DNA of 64,000 nucleotides, from positions 62,001 through 126,000 of the forward strand of contig NZ_BAWW01000003.1 of assembly GCF_000875975.1 (NCBI RefSeq), read 5' to 3'. Made by a program: the position numbers and the translations under genes. The number at the start of each line of letters is the position of its first letter. Positions within the stretch are counted from its first letter, which is position 1. This stretch comes from Parachlamydia acanthamoebae (GTDB lineage: Bacteria > Chlamydiota > Chlamydiia > Chlamydiales > Parachlamydiaceae). Of this stretch, positions 27,210 to 35,894 are shown in pieces. The notes under the pieces were generated by a model. That model saw only the letters and a program-made list of their open reading frames with translations. It did no database searches and had not been told where the DNA came from.

Positions 27210-28508
27210 ATGAAATTTCGTTGGCCCCCCTTTTTTTCTGTCATCGGGTTAGCAACTACACTATGCCTAATGACTTCTGATATTCATGCCCTAGTTTTAA
27301 GTGTTAAATCCCTAGGAATGGCTGCCGTCGGAGTCGCATACCCTCAAGACTCATTAGTGGGTGGATTTAACCCAGCTGGAACAACAGAAGTTCCTGACCG
27401 CCTCGACCTTGGTTTTACATGGGCTAGAGATAGACAAAGAACAAAAATTCATGGGAATTTAATCCCCATCATCGATGGTTCATTTGATGCTGCACGAACG
27501 AAAGATGCTTATGCACCTGAATTTGGGCTCATCAAACACATTGGGATCGGCACTTTTTGTGACGTCACATTAGGAATCGTGGCTTATAACAGAAGCTATG
27601 TCAAAACAACTTACAAAACAAGTTTTCCGATTTTCGGGACATCTAAGCTCGGCTTGGAATATATCCACGAAACATTGTCACCTTCAATTGCGATGAAGTT
27701 TTGGGATCAACTCTCTGTTGGAATTTCCGTTAACTACATGCTACAAAGAATCAAGGTCAACGGCTTGCAACTGATCGATATACCGACACGTACAGCTCAC
27801 GTAGGTCATGTCACTAACCGTGGATACAACTATTCACAAGGGGTGGGCGTCACATTCGGGATTTTGTGGGATATCACAGACTGCCTCAAAATTGGTGCAA
27901 CATACCAGCCTGAGACAAGCATGACACGCTTTGGAAGATACACAGGGTTCTTTTCTCAAAGGGGTAAATTCAACATCCCACAAAAAGCTTCCGGTGGTAT
28001 TTCCTATCGTTTTCTCCCTTGCGCGACAATCGCATTTGACGTCGAGTATATCCCATGGTCCGATATTGCAGCGCTTAGAAATCCTTTGAAAGCCAAATAT
28101 GTCACCACCACTAACCCTCTCCTTCCTGGATTTATTCCATCTAGAAGACTTGGAAAAAGTAAGGGTATTGGCTTTGGATGGCGCAATCAAACATTCTATC
28201 GCGTAGGCGCTGATTATGCGTTGAATGATCAACTGATTGTAAGAGCTGGTTATCGTTATGCCAAAACACCGATACGACGTTCTCAAACTGTGACAAACCA
28301 ATTGCTTGTGGATGTGATCGAACATTATATCACATGTGGAGCGACTTGGAAAGTCACACGCTGTCAAGAAATTTCAGCCTATTACGCTCACGGTTTCTAC
28401 AACAAAGTGAAAGGAAAAAATTCAATTCCACTTGCTTTTGGTGGGGGCGAATCTGACATTTCACATGAACAAAACGTGGTCGGAATTGCTTGGGGTATGT
28501 TTTACTAA
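27210..28508 (+). CDS. FadL/OmpP1/TodX-family outer membrane transporter
   Basis: A 432-residue outer membrane beta-barrel, the family that carries long-chain fatty acids and other hydrophobic compounds across the outer membrane. It starts with a Sec signal peptide (about 1-26, ending DIHA). The family hallmark follows: SVKSLGMAAVGVAYPQDSLV and GGFNPAG (the N-terminal hatch with the NPAG motif). Alternating aromatic beta strands continue to the C-terminus, which ends in an aromatic residue (GIAWGMFY) as barrel proteins do. GAGGAG precedes the ATG by 8 bases. The terminator at 28535 closes the unit. With the desaturase it hints at use of host fatty acids. Confidence 0.9.
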   Translation: MKFRWPPFFSVIGLATTLCLMTSDIHALVLSVKSLGMAAVGVAYPQDSLVGGFNPAGTTEVPDRLDLGFTWARDRQRTKIHGNLIPIIDGSFDAARTKDAYAPEFGLIKHIGIGTFCDVTLGIVAYNRSYVKTTYKTSFPIFGTSKLGLEYIHETLSPSIAMKFWDQLSVGISVNYMLQRIKVNGLQLIDIPTRTAHVGHVTNRGYNYSQGVGVTFGILWDITDCLKIGATYQPETSMTRFGRYTGFFSQRGKFNIPQKASGGISYRFLPCATIAFDVEYIPWSDIAALRNPLKAKYVTTTNPLLPGFIPSRRLGKSKGIGFGWRNQTFYRVGADYALNDQLIVRAGYRYAKTPIRRSQTVTNQLLVDVIEHYITCGATWKVTRCQEISAYYAHGFYNKVKGKNSIPLAFGGGESDISHEQNVVGIAWGMFY

Positions 28509-28534
28509 CCTCAACAAAAAAAACATGTTAAATA

Positions 28535-28566
28535 AAAGGAGCAAAGACACTTGCTCCTTTTTTTTT
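28535..28566 (+). terminator. Rho-independent terminator of the FadL-like gene
   Basis: Stem AAAGGAGCAA/TTGCTCCTTT with loop AGACAC runs straight into nine or more T. The 246 bases between this and the next gene at 28813 hold nothing further that can be recognised. Confidence 0.9.
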
Positions 28567-28812
28567 GATTTCAAAAAAGCTTTTCAAGACAGAATTTTTA
28601 AATAAATTGATTGCGATTTTAAAATCGGGTTTTCTCTTGTTCCTTATTTGCCAATTAGCTATTGTGGATGGATGAGAATTTTATTGAGTTAAGGCATCAA
28701 ACTCAGGTTTAGATTCCAAAAAATTTTATTTCATGCGCTTGGATCACCAAAAGCGATGTTTGCATGGCAAGATGCCAATACGTTTCCGCAAGATATTATT
28801 AAGGAGGGAATT

Positions 28813-29028
28813 ATGGCCTTTAAATTTAGTAAAGATTTAAAAATCATTCTACATCCTTACATCTTCGTACTCAAAGAAGGCAAAATTCAAGAAAACATGC
28901 TTGACTATTCTTTGATGATGCTACAAGTAAGTTGTCCTGAAACAATTAAATCCCCTTCTCACGAGAGAAAAAGTCCTTCTTTGCAAGGATTTGAATGGGA
29001 TTTTCAACAAAATGCAGCTCGCCTTTAG
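28813..29028 (+). CDS. Small orphan protein upstream of nadC
   Basis: A 71-residue protein with a strong ribosome site (AAGGAGGG four bases before the ATG), which favours this start over the in-frame ATG at 28756. It begins MAFKFSKDLKIILHPYIFVL and is mixed in character, with no signal peptide. It lies 27 bases before nadC on the same strand and may be in its transcript. No function is suggested. Confidence 0.6.
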   Translation: MAFKFSKDLKIILHPYIFVLKEGKIQENMLDYSLMMLQVSCPETIKSPSHERKSPSLQGFEWDFQQNAARL

Positions 29029-29055
29029 TCCCTTTAGATAAAGAGTGTATTTTTT

Positions 29056-29919
29056 ATGGATATCACAAATTATATTGACCTTTTGCTTGACACTGCCCTT
29101 AAAGAGGATATTCGTACTGGAGATATCACTTCAGAAGCATGCATCCCTGAAGACGCCATTTTAACAGGGCGATTTATCGCTAAGCAGGCAGGAATTTTGG
29201 CTGGATTACCTTTTCTATCCCTTCTTTTTAAAAAGATTGATCCACGTATTGAGGTTCAGCTTTTAGTCTCTGAAGGATCTTATCAAAAAGCCGGCACAGT
29301 CATTGCTAAAGCGTTTGGTCCCGCTCGCGGCATTTTTAGTGGAGAGCGCGTGGCCCTTAACCTTTTGCAACATGCCTCAGGGGTGGCCACCCTTACAAAT
29401 CAGTATGTAAGAAAAGTCAGCGGCTTCGATTGCTCTATTCTTGACACGCGCAAAACCCTTCCAGGTTTAAGAGCTTTAGAAAAATATGCCGTGACAGTTG
29501 GTGGAGGGGTTAATCACCGTTTTGGATTAGACGATCGGCTCATCATTAAACGCAATCATTTAGCTTTTGTCGGCACAACCACCCCTCACCCTATCCGTGA
29601 AGCCGTCCTACGGGTCAAAAATCATCGTCCAGACCTGCCTATCGAAATCGAAATTCAAGATATCGATCAACTTGCTGAGGCCCTAGACACAGAAGCCGAA
29701 ACAATTATGTTATGCCGAATGCCTCCACACGAAATCAAAAAATGTGTGCATTTTATTCGTAAAACCGGCAAAAAAGTTTTTATCGAATCACTCGGAACAA
29801 TTACGCTTGAAACCATTCAAGCTTATGCTGAAACAGGTGTAGATGGAATTTCACTTGGTTCACTAACCTTATCTTCACATGCTTTAGATATAGCTATGCG
29901 TTTAGCATCAAGTGAATAA
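29056..29919 (+). CDS. nadC: Nicotinate-nucleotide pyrophosphorylase (carboxylating), quinolinate phosphoribosyltransferase
   Basis: NadC turns quinolinate and PRPP into nicotinate mononucleotide, an entry point of NAD synthesis. The 287-residue protein has the family's KEDIRTGDITSEACIP start, LNLLQHASGVATLTNQYV, LDTRKTLPGLRALEKYAV, GGGVNHRFGLDDRLIIKRNH (with substrate-binding Arg, Lys and His) and VDGISLGSLT. nadA and nadB are not in this window. The chaperonin gene begins 29 bases after its stop on the same strand. Confidence 0.96.
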   Translation: MDITNYIDLLLDTALKEDIRTGDITSEACIPEDAILTGRFIAKQAGILAGLPFLSLLFKKIDPRIEVQLLVSEGSYQKAGTVIAKAFGPARGIFSGERVALNLLQHASGVATLTNQYVRKVSGFDCSILDTRKTLPGLRALEKYAVTVGGGVNHRFGLDDRLIIKRNHLAFVGTTTPHPIREAVLRVKNHRPDLPIEIEIQDIDQLAEALDTEAETIMLCRMPPHEIKKCVHFIRKTGKKVFIESLGTITLETIQAYAETGVDGISLGSLTLSSHALDIAMRLASSE

Positions 29920-29948
29920 TATACGAAAAACTCAAGGAGAAAAACAAC

Positions 29949-31544
29949 ATGTCTTCAACACCAAAGCAAATCATTTTTGAAGAAGAAGCACGAGAGCTAT
30001 TGCTTTCAGGAATCAAGAAGCTTGCAGATGTCGTCGCTTTTACTTTAGGTCCTAAAGGACGCAACGTCGGATTGGAAAAAAGTTGGGGGGCTCCTACAAT
30101 TACCAACGATGGCAGCAGCATTGTGAAAGAGATCAATGTCCAATGCGTTTATGAAAACATGGGCGTTTCCATGGGAAAAGAAGTCGTTCAAAAAATTAAA
30201 GAAAAATGTGGCGACGGAACAACAACAGGCACATTACTTCTCAGCGCTCTTGTGGAAAATGGGGTTAAATTAATCGCTTCTGGTGCAAGCCCTATTGGAA
30301 TTAAAAGAGGAATTGATAAAGCTGTTGAAGCAATTGTCAAAGCAATTTCTACGTCTGCGATTCCCGTAAAAAGCTCTCAAGAAGTTCGTCACATCGCGAC
30401 AGCTTCAGCATCTGGCAATGAAGAAATTGGTAACCTGATCGCAGAAGCCATGGAAAAAGTAGGCAAATCTGGCGTCATCACAATTGAAGAAGCGAAAGGA
30501 ATTGAAACAACAATTGAAATCGTCGAAGGGATGCAATTCGATCGCGGTTACATTAGCTCTTATTTTTGCACAAACACAGACAAAATGATTGCGGATATGG
30601 CAAATCCTCAAATCCTTCTCGTCGATCGAAAAATTGGTAGCATCCATGAATTGCTTCCAGTGCTTCAAGCGACAGCATCTGCAGGAAAAGAGCTCCTCAT
30701 TGTGGCAGAGGATATCGAAGGAGATGCCCTGTCAACGCTTGTCGTCAATAAACTCCGAGGGACACTTAAAGTTGTCGCTGTTAAATCTCCTGGTTTTGGC
30801 GATCGTAGAAAAGCGATGCTTCAAGATCTCGCCGTGTTAACAGGTGCGACTGTGATTTCAGAAGATGCAGGCATGTCACTAAAAGAAATTCCTGCTTCAG
30901 CTCTTGGCTCAGCAGAAAAAATTATTGTGAGCAAAGAAAATACTGTCATCATCCATGGATCCGGTTCTCAAGAAGATATCGATGCAAGAGTGAAACAAAT
31001 TGAGAATGAGATTGAAATCACCAAAAGCTCTTACGATAAAGAAAAATTAGAAGAACGTAAAGCGAAGCTAAGCGGTGGCGTGGCGGTCATTCGTGTGGGT
31101 GCAGCTACAGAACCTGAATTGAAACAGAAAAAGCAGGTTTTCGAAGATAGTTTGAATTCCACTAAAGCAGCTCTTGAAGAAGGGATTGTTCCAGGGGGTG
31201 GCGTGGCATTACTTCGCGCCAAGAGCGCGATCGGCCAATTAAAGCTCGTTGGTGATGAAGCAATGGGCGCAACAATTGTTGAAAAAGCATGTGAAACGCC
31301 TCTCAAGCAAATTGTGTCCAACGCCGGCTTAGACGGATCTGTTATCCTTGCAGAAGTCTTGAAAGCACCATACAACTTTGGTTACAATGTCGTTTCACAA
31401 AAACTTGAAGACTTAGTGGCTTCCGGGGTGATCGATCCTGCGAAAGTTGTTAAAAATGCGCTCATCTATGCGGCTTCAGTTGCAGGCATTGTGCTCATTT
31501 CCGAAGCATTAATCGCAGATGCTCCAGAAGATGACGAAGAGTAA
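29949..31544 (+). CDS. groEL: GroEL paralogue without a linked groES
   Basis: A 531-residue group I chaperonin. The ATPase elements are retained: [30 protein letters not shown] and the C-terminal aspartate in [20 protein letters not shown]. Apical-domain sequence is divergent ([15 protein letters not shown] in place of the usual GYLSPYF). The C-terminus ends in an acidic tail (APEDDEE) without the GGM repeats typical of housekeeping GroEL. No groES precedes it; nadC does. Chlamydiae are known to carry extra groEL genes besides the groESL copy, and this fits one of them. Loss of the GGM tail suggests altered folding activity or a specialised role. AAGGAG lies upstream. Confidence 0.93.
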   Translation: MSSTPKQIIFEEEARELLLSGIKKLADVVAFTLGPKGRNVGLEKSWGAPTITNDGSSIVKEINVQCVYENMGVSMGKEVVQKIKEKCGDGTTTGTLLLSALVENGVKLIASGASPIGIKRGIDKAVEAIVKAISTSAIPVKSSQEVRHIATASASGNEEIGNLIAEAMEKVGKSGVITIEEAKGIETTIEIVEGMQFDRGYISSYFCTNTDKMIADMANPQILLVDRKIGSIHELLPVLQATASAGKELLIVAEDIEGDALSTLVVNKLRGTLKVVAVKSPGFGDRRKAMLQDLAVLTGATVISEDAGMSLKEIPASALGSAEKIIVSKENTVIIHGSGSQEDIDARVKQIENEIEITKSSYDKEKLEERKAKLSGGVAVIRVGAATEPELKQKKQVFEDSLNSTKAALEEGIVPGGGVALLRAKSAIGQLKLVGDEAMGATIVEKACETPLKQIVSNAGLDGSVILAEVLKAPYNFGYNVVSQKLEDLVASGVIDPAKVVKNALIYAASVAGIVLISEALIADAPEDDEE

Positions 31545-31560
31545 ACGTTTCTTTTAAATT

Positions 31561-31590
31561 AAGCGCAGTGTGCAAACACTGCGCTTTTGC
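31561..31590 (+). terminator. Hairpin terminator after groEL
   Basis: An 11-bp perfect stem AAGCGCAGTGT/ACACTGCGCTT with a 4-base loop, followed by TTGC, 16 bases after the groEL stop. The short T-run makes termination less certain. The next gene starts immediately after, so part of the transcription may read through. Confidence 0.65.
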
Positions 31591-32745
31591 ATGAATGGCT
31601 CTCCCTCCATGGCTTTCAATTGGCAACATCTCTGTCCTTATCTATTTGGGGGAATTTGGATTGCACTTTGGTGGACAATCGCTTTTCATGAATCCTCATC
31701 ACCCGTATCTATCCCTGTTATCATCTCTGAAAAATTGCATCCAATTGATGATGCATTCAGCCGCCCATATTTGCAAAAAGCTTTACAGGGCGACATCGCG
31801 CAGATGGAGTTTCTGTTGATTCAATGGCACCAAGCTGCTGAATCCTTGAAACAAAAAGGTATCTCTCCCATCTGGCAGCTTGAGACCTCTGAATTCTTGC
31901 AAGCGCTTCTTCTCATTCAGAACCTGCGCAACCAACCAGAACAAGGGTCTTTAAATTTTTTGCCTCAGACCTATCCTTCGGCTTGTTTTCTTCTCGCCTT
32001 GCTTCCGACACAATGCATCACAGCTCTTCCAGATGGATTCCAAATCCAAACACAGCTATTTCATCCTACACAGCTAAAACAAATTCCGATTAATCGTTCT
32101 TTATGCTCTTTAGAATACCTATGGAAAGCTAATCCTGCAGTCGCTTTCATTTCTTCGTATTCAAATCCAGCCTTCGTTTCTGCTTTGCACCGGCTTCAAA
32201 TCCCTTGTATTTCTCTGCCTAATATACATCGCATTCATCAGATTGAAAGCGTTATTCAAACACTTGGAACTTACACGGATACCTCTGAAAAAGCACAATT
32301 GCTTTCCCTATTTATTAAAGCAGCCTTAAATGCAATCGACAACAAGATTAGTGAGGCTTTTGCTCACACAAAAAAGCGCCTGCAAACTTTTAAACCTCTT
32401 TTTTTATTTCATTATCAACAATTTTCAGTACCTCTTCCATACACGCTTACAAGTGAATTAATTACACGTTTGCACTTCCAAAGCTTCAATAATCCACAGT
32501 TGCAGATAACTCCTGAAATGCTGAAAAACTTTGATCCCGATCTTCTTATCATAGCCTCACAAAATGTTGAGACACTGAAAAGTGAACTTTCTCAACTCTC
32601 TTTTTTTCCTACATTGAAAGCAGCAAAACTTAACCACATTTTTTGGGTAGATTCGCAGGTGCAACATTCTCCTTCCCAATTTTTTGTGCTGGCGTATTAC
32701 GATTTAGCTCAACCGATTCTAAGCTACCTGAAGGAGGACCTATGA
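31591..32745 (+). CDS. FecB/BtuF-like substrate-binding protein of an ABC importer
   Basis: About 384 residues. The N-terminus has a hydrophobic signal anchor (PYLFGGIWIALWWTIAF), then two lobes joined by a long helix. The second lobe has the class III binding-protein signature: LQITPEMLKNFDPDLLIIAS and FFPTLKAAKLNHIFWVDS, with a final helix. This fits metal-chelate or cobalamin-type binding proteins. The start is unsure: no ribosome site precedes the ATG at 31591 or at 31609. The stop codon overlaps the permease start (ATGA at 32742). It lies first in a binding protein-permease-ATPase operon. Confidence 0.78.
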   Translation: MNGSPSMAFNWQHLCPYLFGGIWIALWWTIAFHESSSPVSIPVIISEKLHPIDDAFSRPYLQKALQGDIAQMEFLLIQWHQAAESLKQKGISPIWQLETSEFLQALLLIQNLRNQPEQGSLNFLPQTYPSACFLLALLPTQCITALPDGFQIQTQLFHPTQLKQIPINRSLCSLEYLWKANPAVAFISSYSNPAFVSALHRLQIPCISLPNIHRIHQIESVIQTLGTYTDTSEKAQLLSLFIKAALNAIDNKISEAFAHTKKRLQTFKPLFLFHYQQFSVPLPYTLTSELITRLHFQSFNNPQLQITPEMLKNFDPDLLIIASQNVETLKSELSQLSFFPTLKAAKLNHIFWVDSQVQHSPSQFFVLAYYDLAQPILSYLKEDL

Positions 32746-33734
32746 TACCAGCCATGCGCGCTCGTCCCCTTCCGCTGATTTTGATTGTTGCGTATCTTTT
32801 GACAATCGGTCTAACTTTATTATATGGGGAAATCCCCTGGCATGATGTTTGGAGTGGTGTATTGGCGAGATGGCACTCTAAATCAGATGCTTGGAATCCT
32901 TTATTAGACGATCGATTACCTCGTCTTATGGTTCTCTCATGTACGGGCGCCTCGCTTCCAGTAGCTGGAATTGTGATGCAAGCTATTTTTCGCAATCCTT
33001 TAGCCTCTCCAAGCATTTTAGGACTCTCCTCTGGGGCAAACTTTTGTGCCCTGTGCGTCTTTATCATGGGATGGAAAAGCTTTTCTCCGTGCATCCTTCC
33101 TCTTGCAGCTGTGAGTGGAGCCTTTCTAACTTTGTTGTTAGTCTATAATTTAGGACGCTTTCGAACTTCACATGCATTCATTTTGGCCGGAATGGCTATC
33201 TCAACCTTAATCACTGCAGGACAAGATTTCCTTCTGCAAGCTTTGCGAAATGAGTGGGAGCTTCTACAAACCTTAGCAGAATGGCAAAGTGGCTTTTCGG
33301 GTAATGCCAACTGGCAACATGTTTATATGCAATTTCCTCTAGCCTCTCTAGGCTTGATGGGATGTTGGATCTATCGAAAAGAAATCGACTTATTTTCATT
33401 TGGTGAAGAACATGCTGCAGCCCTTGGCGTGGATATCGAAAGAACGCGTTGGCATTTATTTATTTGCGTCGCCCTTCTCACTGGAAGCTCCATAGCTGTT
33501 TTAGGAATTATTCCTTTTTTAGGACTGATCCTTCCACATGCCATGCGTCTTCTTCATCGACCAACAGCTAAAGATCTTATTCCCTGGAGTGCTTTTGGTG
33601 GAGCGTTTTTACTGGTGACCATCGACTTTTTACTTCGCTATTTTTCATTCCCTTACGTAACCTTGGGTAATCTCACAGGGCTTATTGGAGGACTTTTTTT
33701 TCTTTACTTATTTTTAAAGCCATCATCGCTCTAA
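32742..33734 (+). CDS. FecCD-family ABC transporter permease
   Basis: A 330-residue permease with about nine to ten membrane segments. It shows FecCD motifs: RLPRLMVLSCTGASLPVAGI, MQAIFRNPLASPSILGLSSG (the hallmark region), ALGVDIERTRWHLFICVALL and AVLGIIPFLGLILPHAMRLL. AAGGAGG lies 4 bases before the ATG at 32742, so this start is preferred to the longer open frame. It pairs with the preceding binding protein by a 4-base overlap and with the ATPase 2 bases after its stop. The substrate may be a siderophore, haem, other iron chelate or cobalamin. Confidence 0.93.
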   Translation: MIPAMRARPLPLILIVAYLLTIGLTLLYGEIPWHDVWSGVLARWHSKSDAWNPLLDDRLPRLMVLSCTGASLPVAGIVMQAIFRNPLASPSILGLSSGANFCALCVFIMGWKSFSPCILPLAAVSGAFLTLLLVYNLGRFRTSHAFILAGMAISTLITAGQDFLLQALRNEWELLQTLAEWQSGFSGNANWQHVYMQFPLASLGLMGCWIYRKEIDLFSFGEEHAAALGVDIERTRWHLFICVALLTGSSIAVLGIIPFLGLILPHAMRLLHRPTAKDLIPWSAFGGAFLLVTIDFLLRYFSFPYVTLGNLTGLIGGLFFLYLFLKPSSL

Positions 33735-33736
33735 CT

Positions 33737-34447
33737 ATGCTAAATACATCCAATTTAACTTACGCCATAGGAAATCAGCTCATAATTGAAAAAGCCTCTC
33801 TGAGGTTTCTTTCAGGTAACCTTTACGGGTTAATCGGAGCAAATGGATCGGGCAAATCTACGTTATTAAAGCTTTTGGCGGGGATAAAAAGCCCCACAGA
33901 GGGTTTTGTTACATTTGAGAATGATGATTTGAAAAATAAAGATCGCAAATGGATAAGCACTCGTATCGCCTTCATGGGAGAAAATCTTTCGATCCCATAC
34001 CCTTTCACAGCTTATGAGATTGTTTTAATGGGATGCTACTTTTCTCCAATTGATCAGAAAGAAGATTGGGTTCACTCTCTCCTAAATGACGTACAAGCTT
34101 TACATTTGGCTCAAAGAATATTTTCCACACTCTCCGCAGGAGAACAGCAAAGAATTTTGATCGCGCAAGCCTTGGCGACGGGGGCATCCGTTCTTTTATT
34201 AGACGAACCGACAAGCCATTTAGACATTTATCATTGCCTTGAAATGTGGAGTTATCTAAAAAAATTATCGCACAAAGGAAAAACAATTATTGTCTCCACG
34301 CATGACTTTAATGGTGTTGAACAAATTTGTTCTCAAGCCCTCATGATTAATCAAGGAGCCATTTTGGGGCCAGGAAATTTTTCTGATGTCTTAAACTCTT
34401 CTCCTTTATCCTATTATTTAAATATTAAATCACACATCAAATATTGA
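33737..34447 (+). CDS. FepC/FecE-type ABC transporter ATP-binding protein
   Basis: A 236-residue ATPase with Walker A GANGSGKST (34-42), the signature motif LSAGEQQRILIAQALA, Walker B VLLLDEPTSHLD and the switch histidine in VSTHD. MGENLSIPYPFTAYEIVLMG matches the Q-loop region of metal-chelate importer ATPases. It starts 2 bases after the permease stop. Together the three genes form a complete importer for a metal complex or cofactor. No Fur box could be identified with confidence. Confidence 0.94.
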   Translation: MLNTSNLTYAIGNQLIIEKASLRFLSGNLYGLIGANGSGKSTLLKLLAGIKSPTEGFVTFENDDLKNKDRKWISTRIAFMGENLSIPYPFTAYEIVLMGCYFSPIDQKEDWVHSLLNDVQALHLAQRIFSTLSAGEQQRILIAQALATGASVLLLDEPTSHLDIYHCLEMWSYLKKLSHKGKTIIVSTHDFNGVEQICSQALMINQGAILGPGNFSDVLNSSPLSYYLNIKSHIKY

Positions 34448-34595
34448 AGAAAAAAAGCAAACTATTTATCTTATCCAAGCAAGATTTCTAAATATGAGAA
34501 AGATAAATGTTTTTTCATGTCATCTTACTTAAGAAATCTTGTTTTGACACCTCTTTCGGAAATAAATACCCTAATTTTTTCAGAGAGAATAAACC

Positions 34596-35894
34596 ATGGA
34601 AGCCCTTCCAGCCCCATACAGTGCAGTAACGATCATCCAGCCCCTTTTCCCTCATGTCAAAATCGATCTTCCCGAGGAAATTGCGTTAAGAATTTTATCT
34701 TTTCTCAATTGGTTCGATTTAATCCATAAAGCCTCACTTACCTGCAGAAGCTGGCGAAGATTAGCTTTAGATTGTGAATTATGGAAAATCACTTTTTCAT
34801 TTCTTCAAACATTTAAAACTCCTGCAGAAATTTTACAAGAAAAGGAAATTCAGCGGATTTTTCGATTAAACAAACAACTTTTAAACGATGGCTTCTTTCT
34901 TACAGGAGAAAAGCTTGAATTTTCAAACGCTAAAATATTAGATTTTCAAATCTCAAATCAGATCTTAACTTGCTCTACCGATTCTCCTCATGGCTATTTT
35001 TTTTATGATCTCACCTCAAGCGATTTTAAACAGCTATGTACCATACAAGAAAGATATGCCTGTGTCTTTAATGATAAATGGTTGGTGGAATATCCTGAAA
35101 AAGAAGCCTCTTTTTTAAATCTGCGTACAAACGGCACAATTTTTTCCCCCATCGAACTTACCGAATCTTTGGATTTGTACCACTATCGCTTATATGGAGA
35201 TTTTTTGATTGTTGATGAGAGAAGCCCATCGGAGACTCTACTCAGAATTTTCCATTTGCACGATGCATCTTATCTTGAATTCCTAGATAGTCATGCTTGG
35301 CATTTTTCGCCGGAACCAAACCCTTCTTTATTTATTTGGCAATTCAATCAAAAACAAATCTGTCAATTCGGGCTCAGCAATCATAACGCCTTAGAGATTG
35401 CGCATTTTCCCTGCGATACAGAAATTGAACAGCTGACAGCCTCCCCAAAATATCTTGCAGCAAAAAGTGTGGAAGGAATCCATGTATGGAATCTTTTTTC
35501 TCTTAACAAAATCTTCCTGCCTTATCCTGAAATCGAAGATTTTATTATCCAAGGTTCACGTCTTATTATTTTTGCAAACTTTCATTTCAGCATTTACTGT
35601 TGCGAAACAGGAAAATGCCTATTCACTTTGGCAACTGCAGATCTTCACTTTAAACAAACCATATTAGACCGTCCTCAATGGGCTTTATATGGAAATTTGC
35701 TCTTTTTTAATTCATTGCAAGGAACTTTGCAAATCATTGATCTGTTAAGTGACAAGTGCCTTTGCACAACATTTGCGTGGGAGAATCAATTTTATAAATT
35801 TGAATTCGTTGCAAAAACGCAAATCCTCTACGGATTGCATAAAAACGGAATATACAAATATCTGTTCAAACCTCAAAAAAGCCAGTCATTATGA
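34596..35894 (+). CDS. F-box protein with beta-propeller-like C-terminus (candidate effector)
   Basis: A 432-residue protein with a well-formed F-box at about 23-64: KIDLPEEIALRILSFLNWFD followed by LIHKASLTCRSWRRLALDCE. F-boxes bind Skp1 in eukaryotic SCF ubiquitin ligases and are normally absent from bacteria; chlamydial families of such proteins are known. The rest looks like repeated beta-strand blades (for example GLHKNGIYKYLF at the end) suited to bind substrates. There is no signal peptide, so type III secretion is inferred. It is followed by its paralogue with an ATGA overlap at 35891. The substrate in the host is unknown. Confidence 0.88.
   Translation: MEALPAPYSAVTIIQPLFPHVKIDLPEEIALRILSFLNWFDLIHKASLTCRSWRRLALDCELWKITFSFLQTFKTPAEILQEKEIQRIFRLNKQLLNDGFFLTGEKLEFSNAKILDFQISNQILTCSTDSPHGYFFYDLTSSDFKQLCTIQERYACVFNDKWLVEYPEKEASFLNLRTNGTIFSPIELTESLDLYHYRLYGDFLIVDERSPSETLLRIFHLHDASYLEFLDSHAWHFSPEPNPSLFIWQFNQKQICQFGLSNHNALEIAHFPCDTEIEQLTASPKYLAAKSVEGIHVWNLFSLNKIFLPYPEIEDFIIQGSRLIIFANFHFSIYCCETGKCLFTLATADLHFKQTILDRPQWALYGNLLFFNSLQGTLQIIDLLSDKCLCTTFAWENQFYKFEFVAKTQILYGLHKNGIYKYLFKPQKSQSL

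Noticed and set aside
27834-28367. 177-codon frame on the minus strand inside the FadL-like gene
   Set aside because: It is antisense to a clear outer membrane protein gene, with no motif or ribosome site.
31031-31375. 114-codon frame antisense to groEL
   Set aside because: Shadow of the high-quality chaperonin frame.
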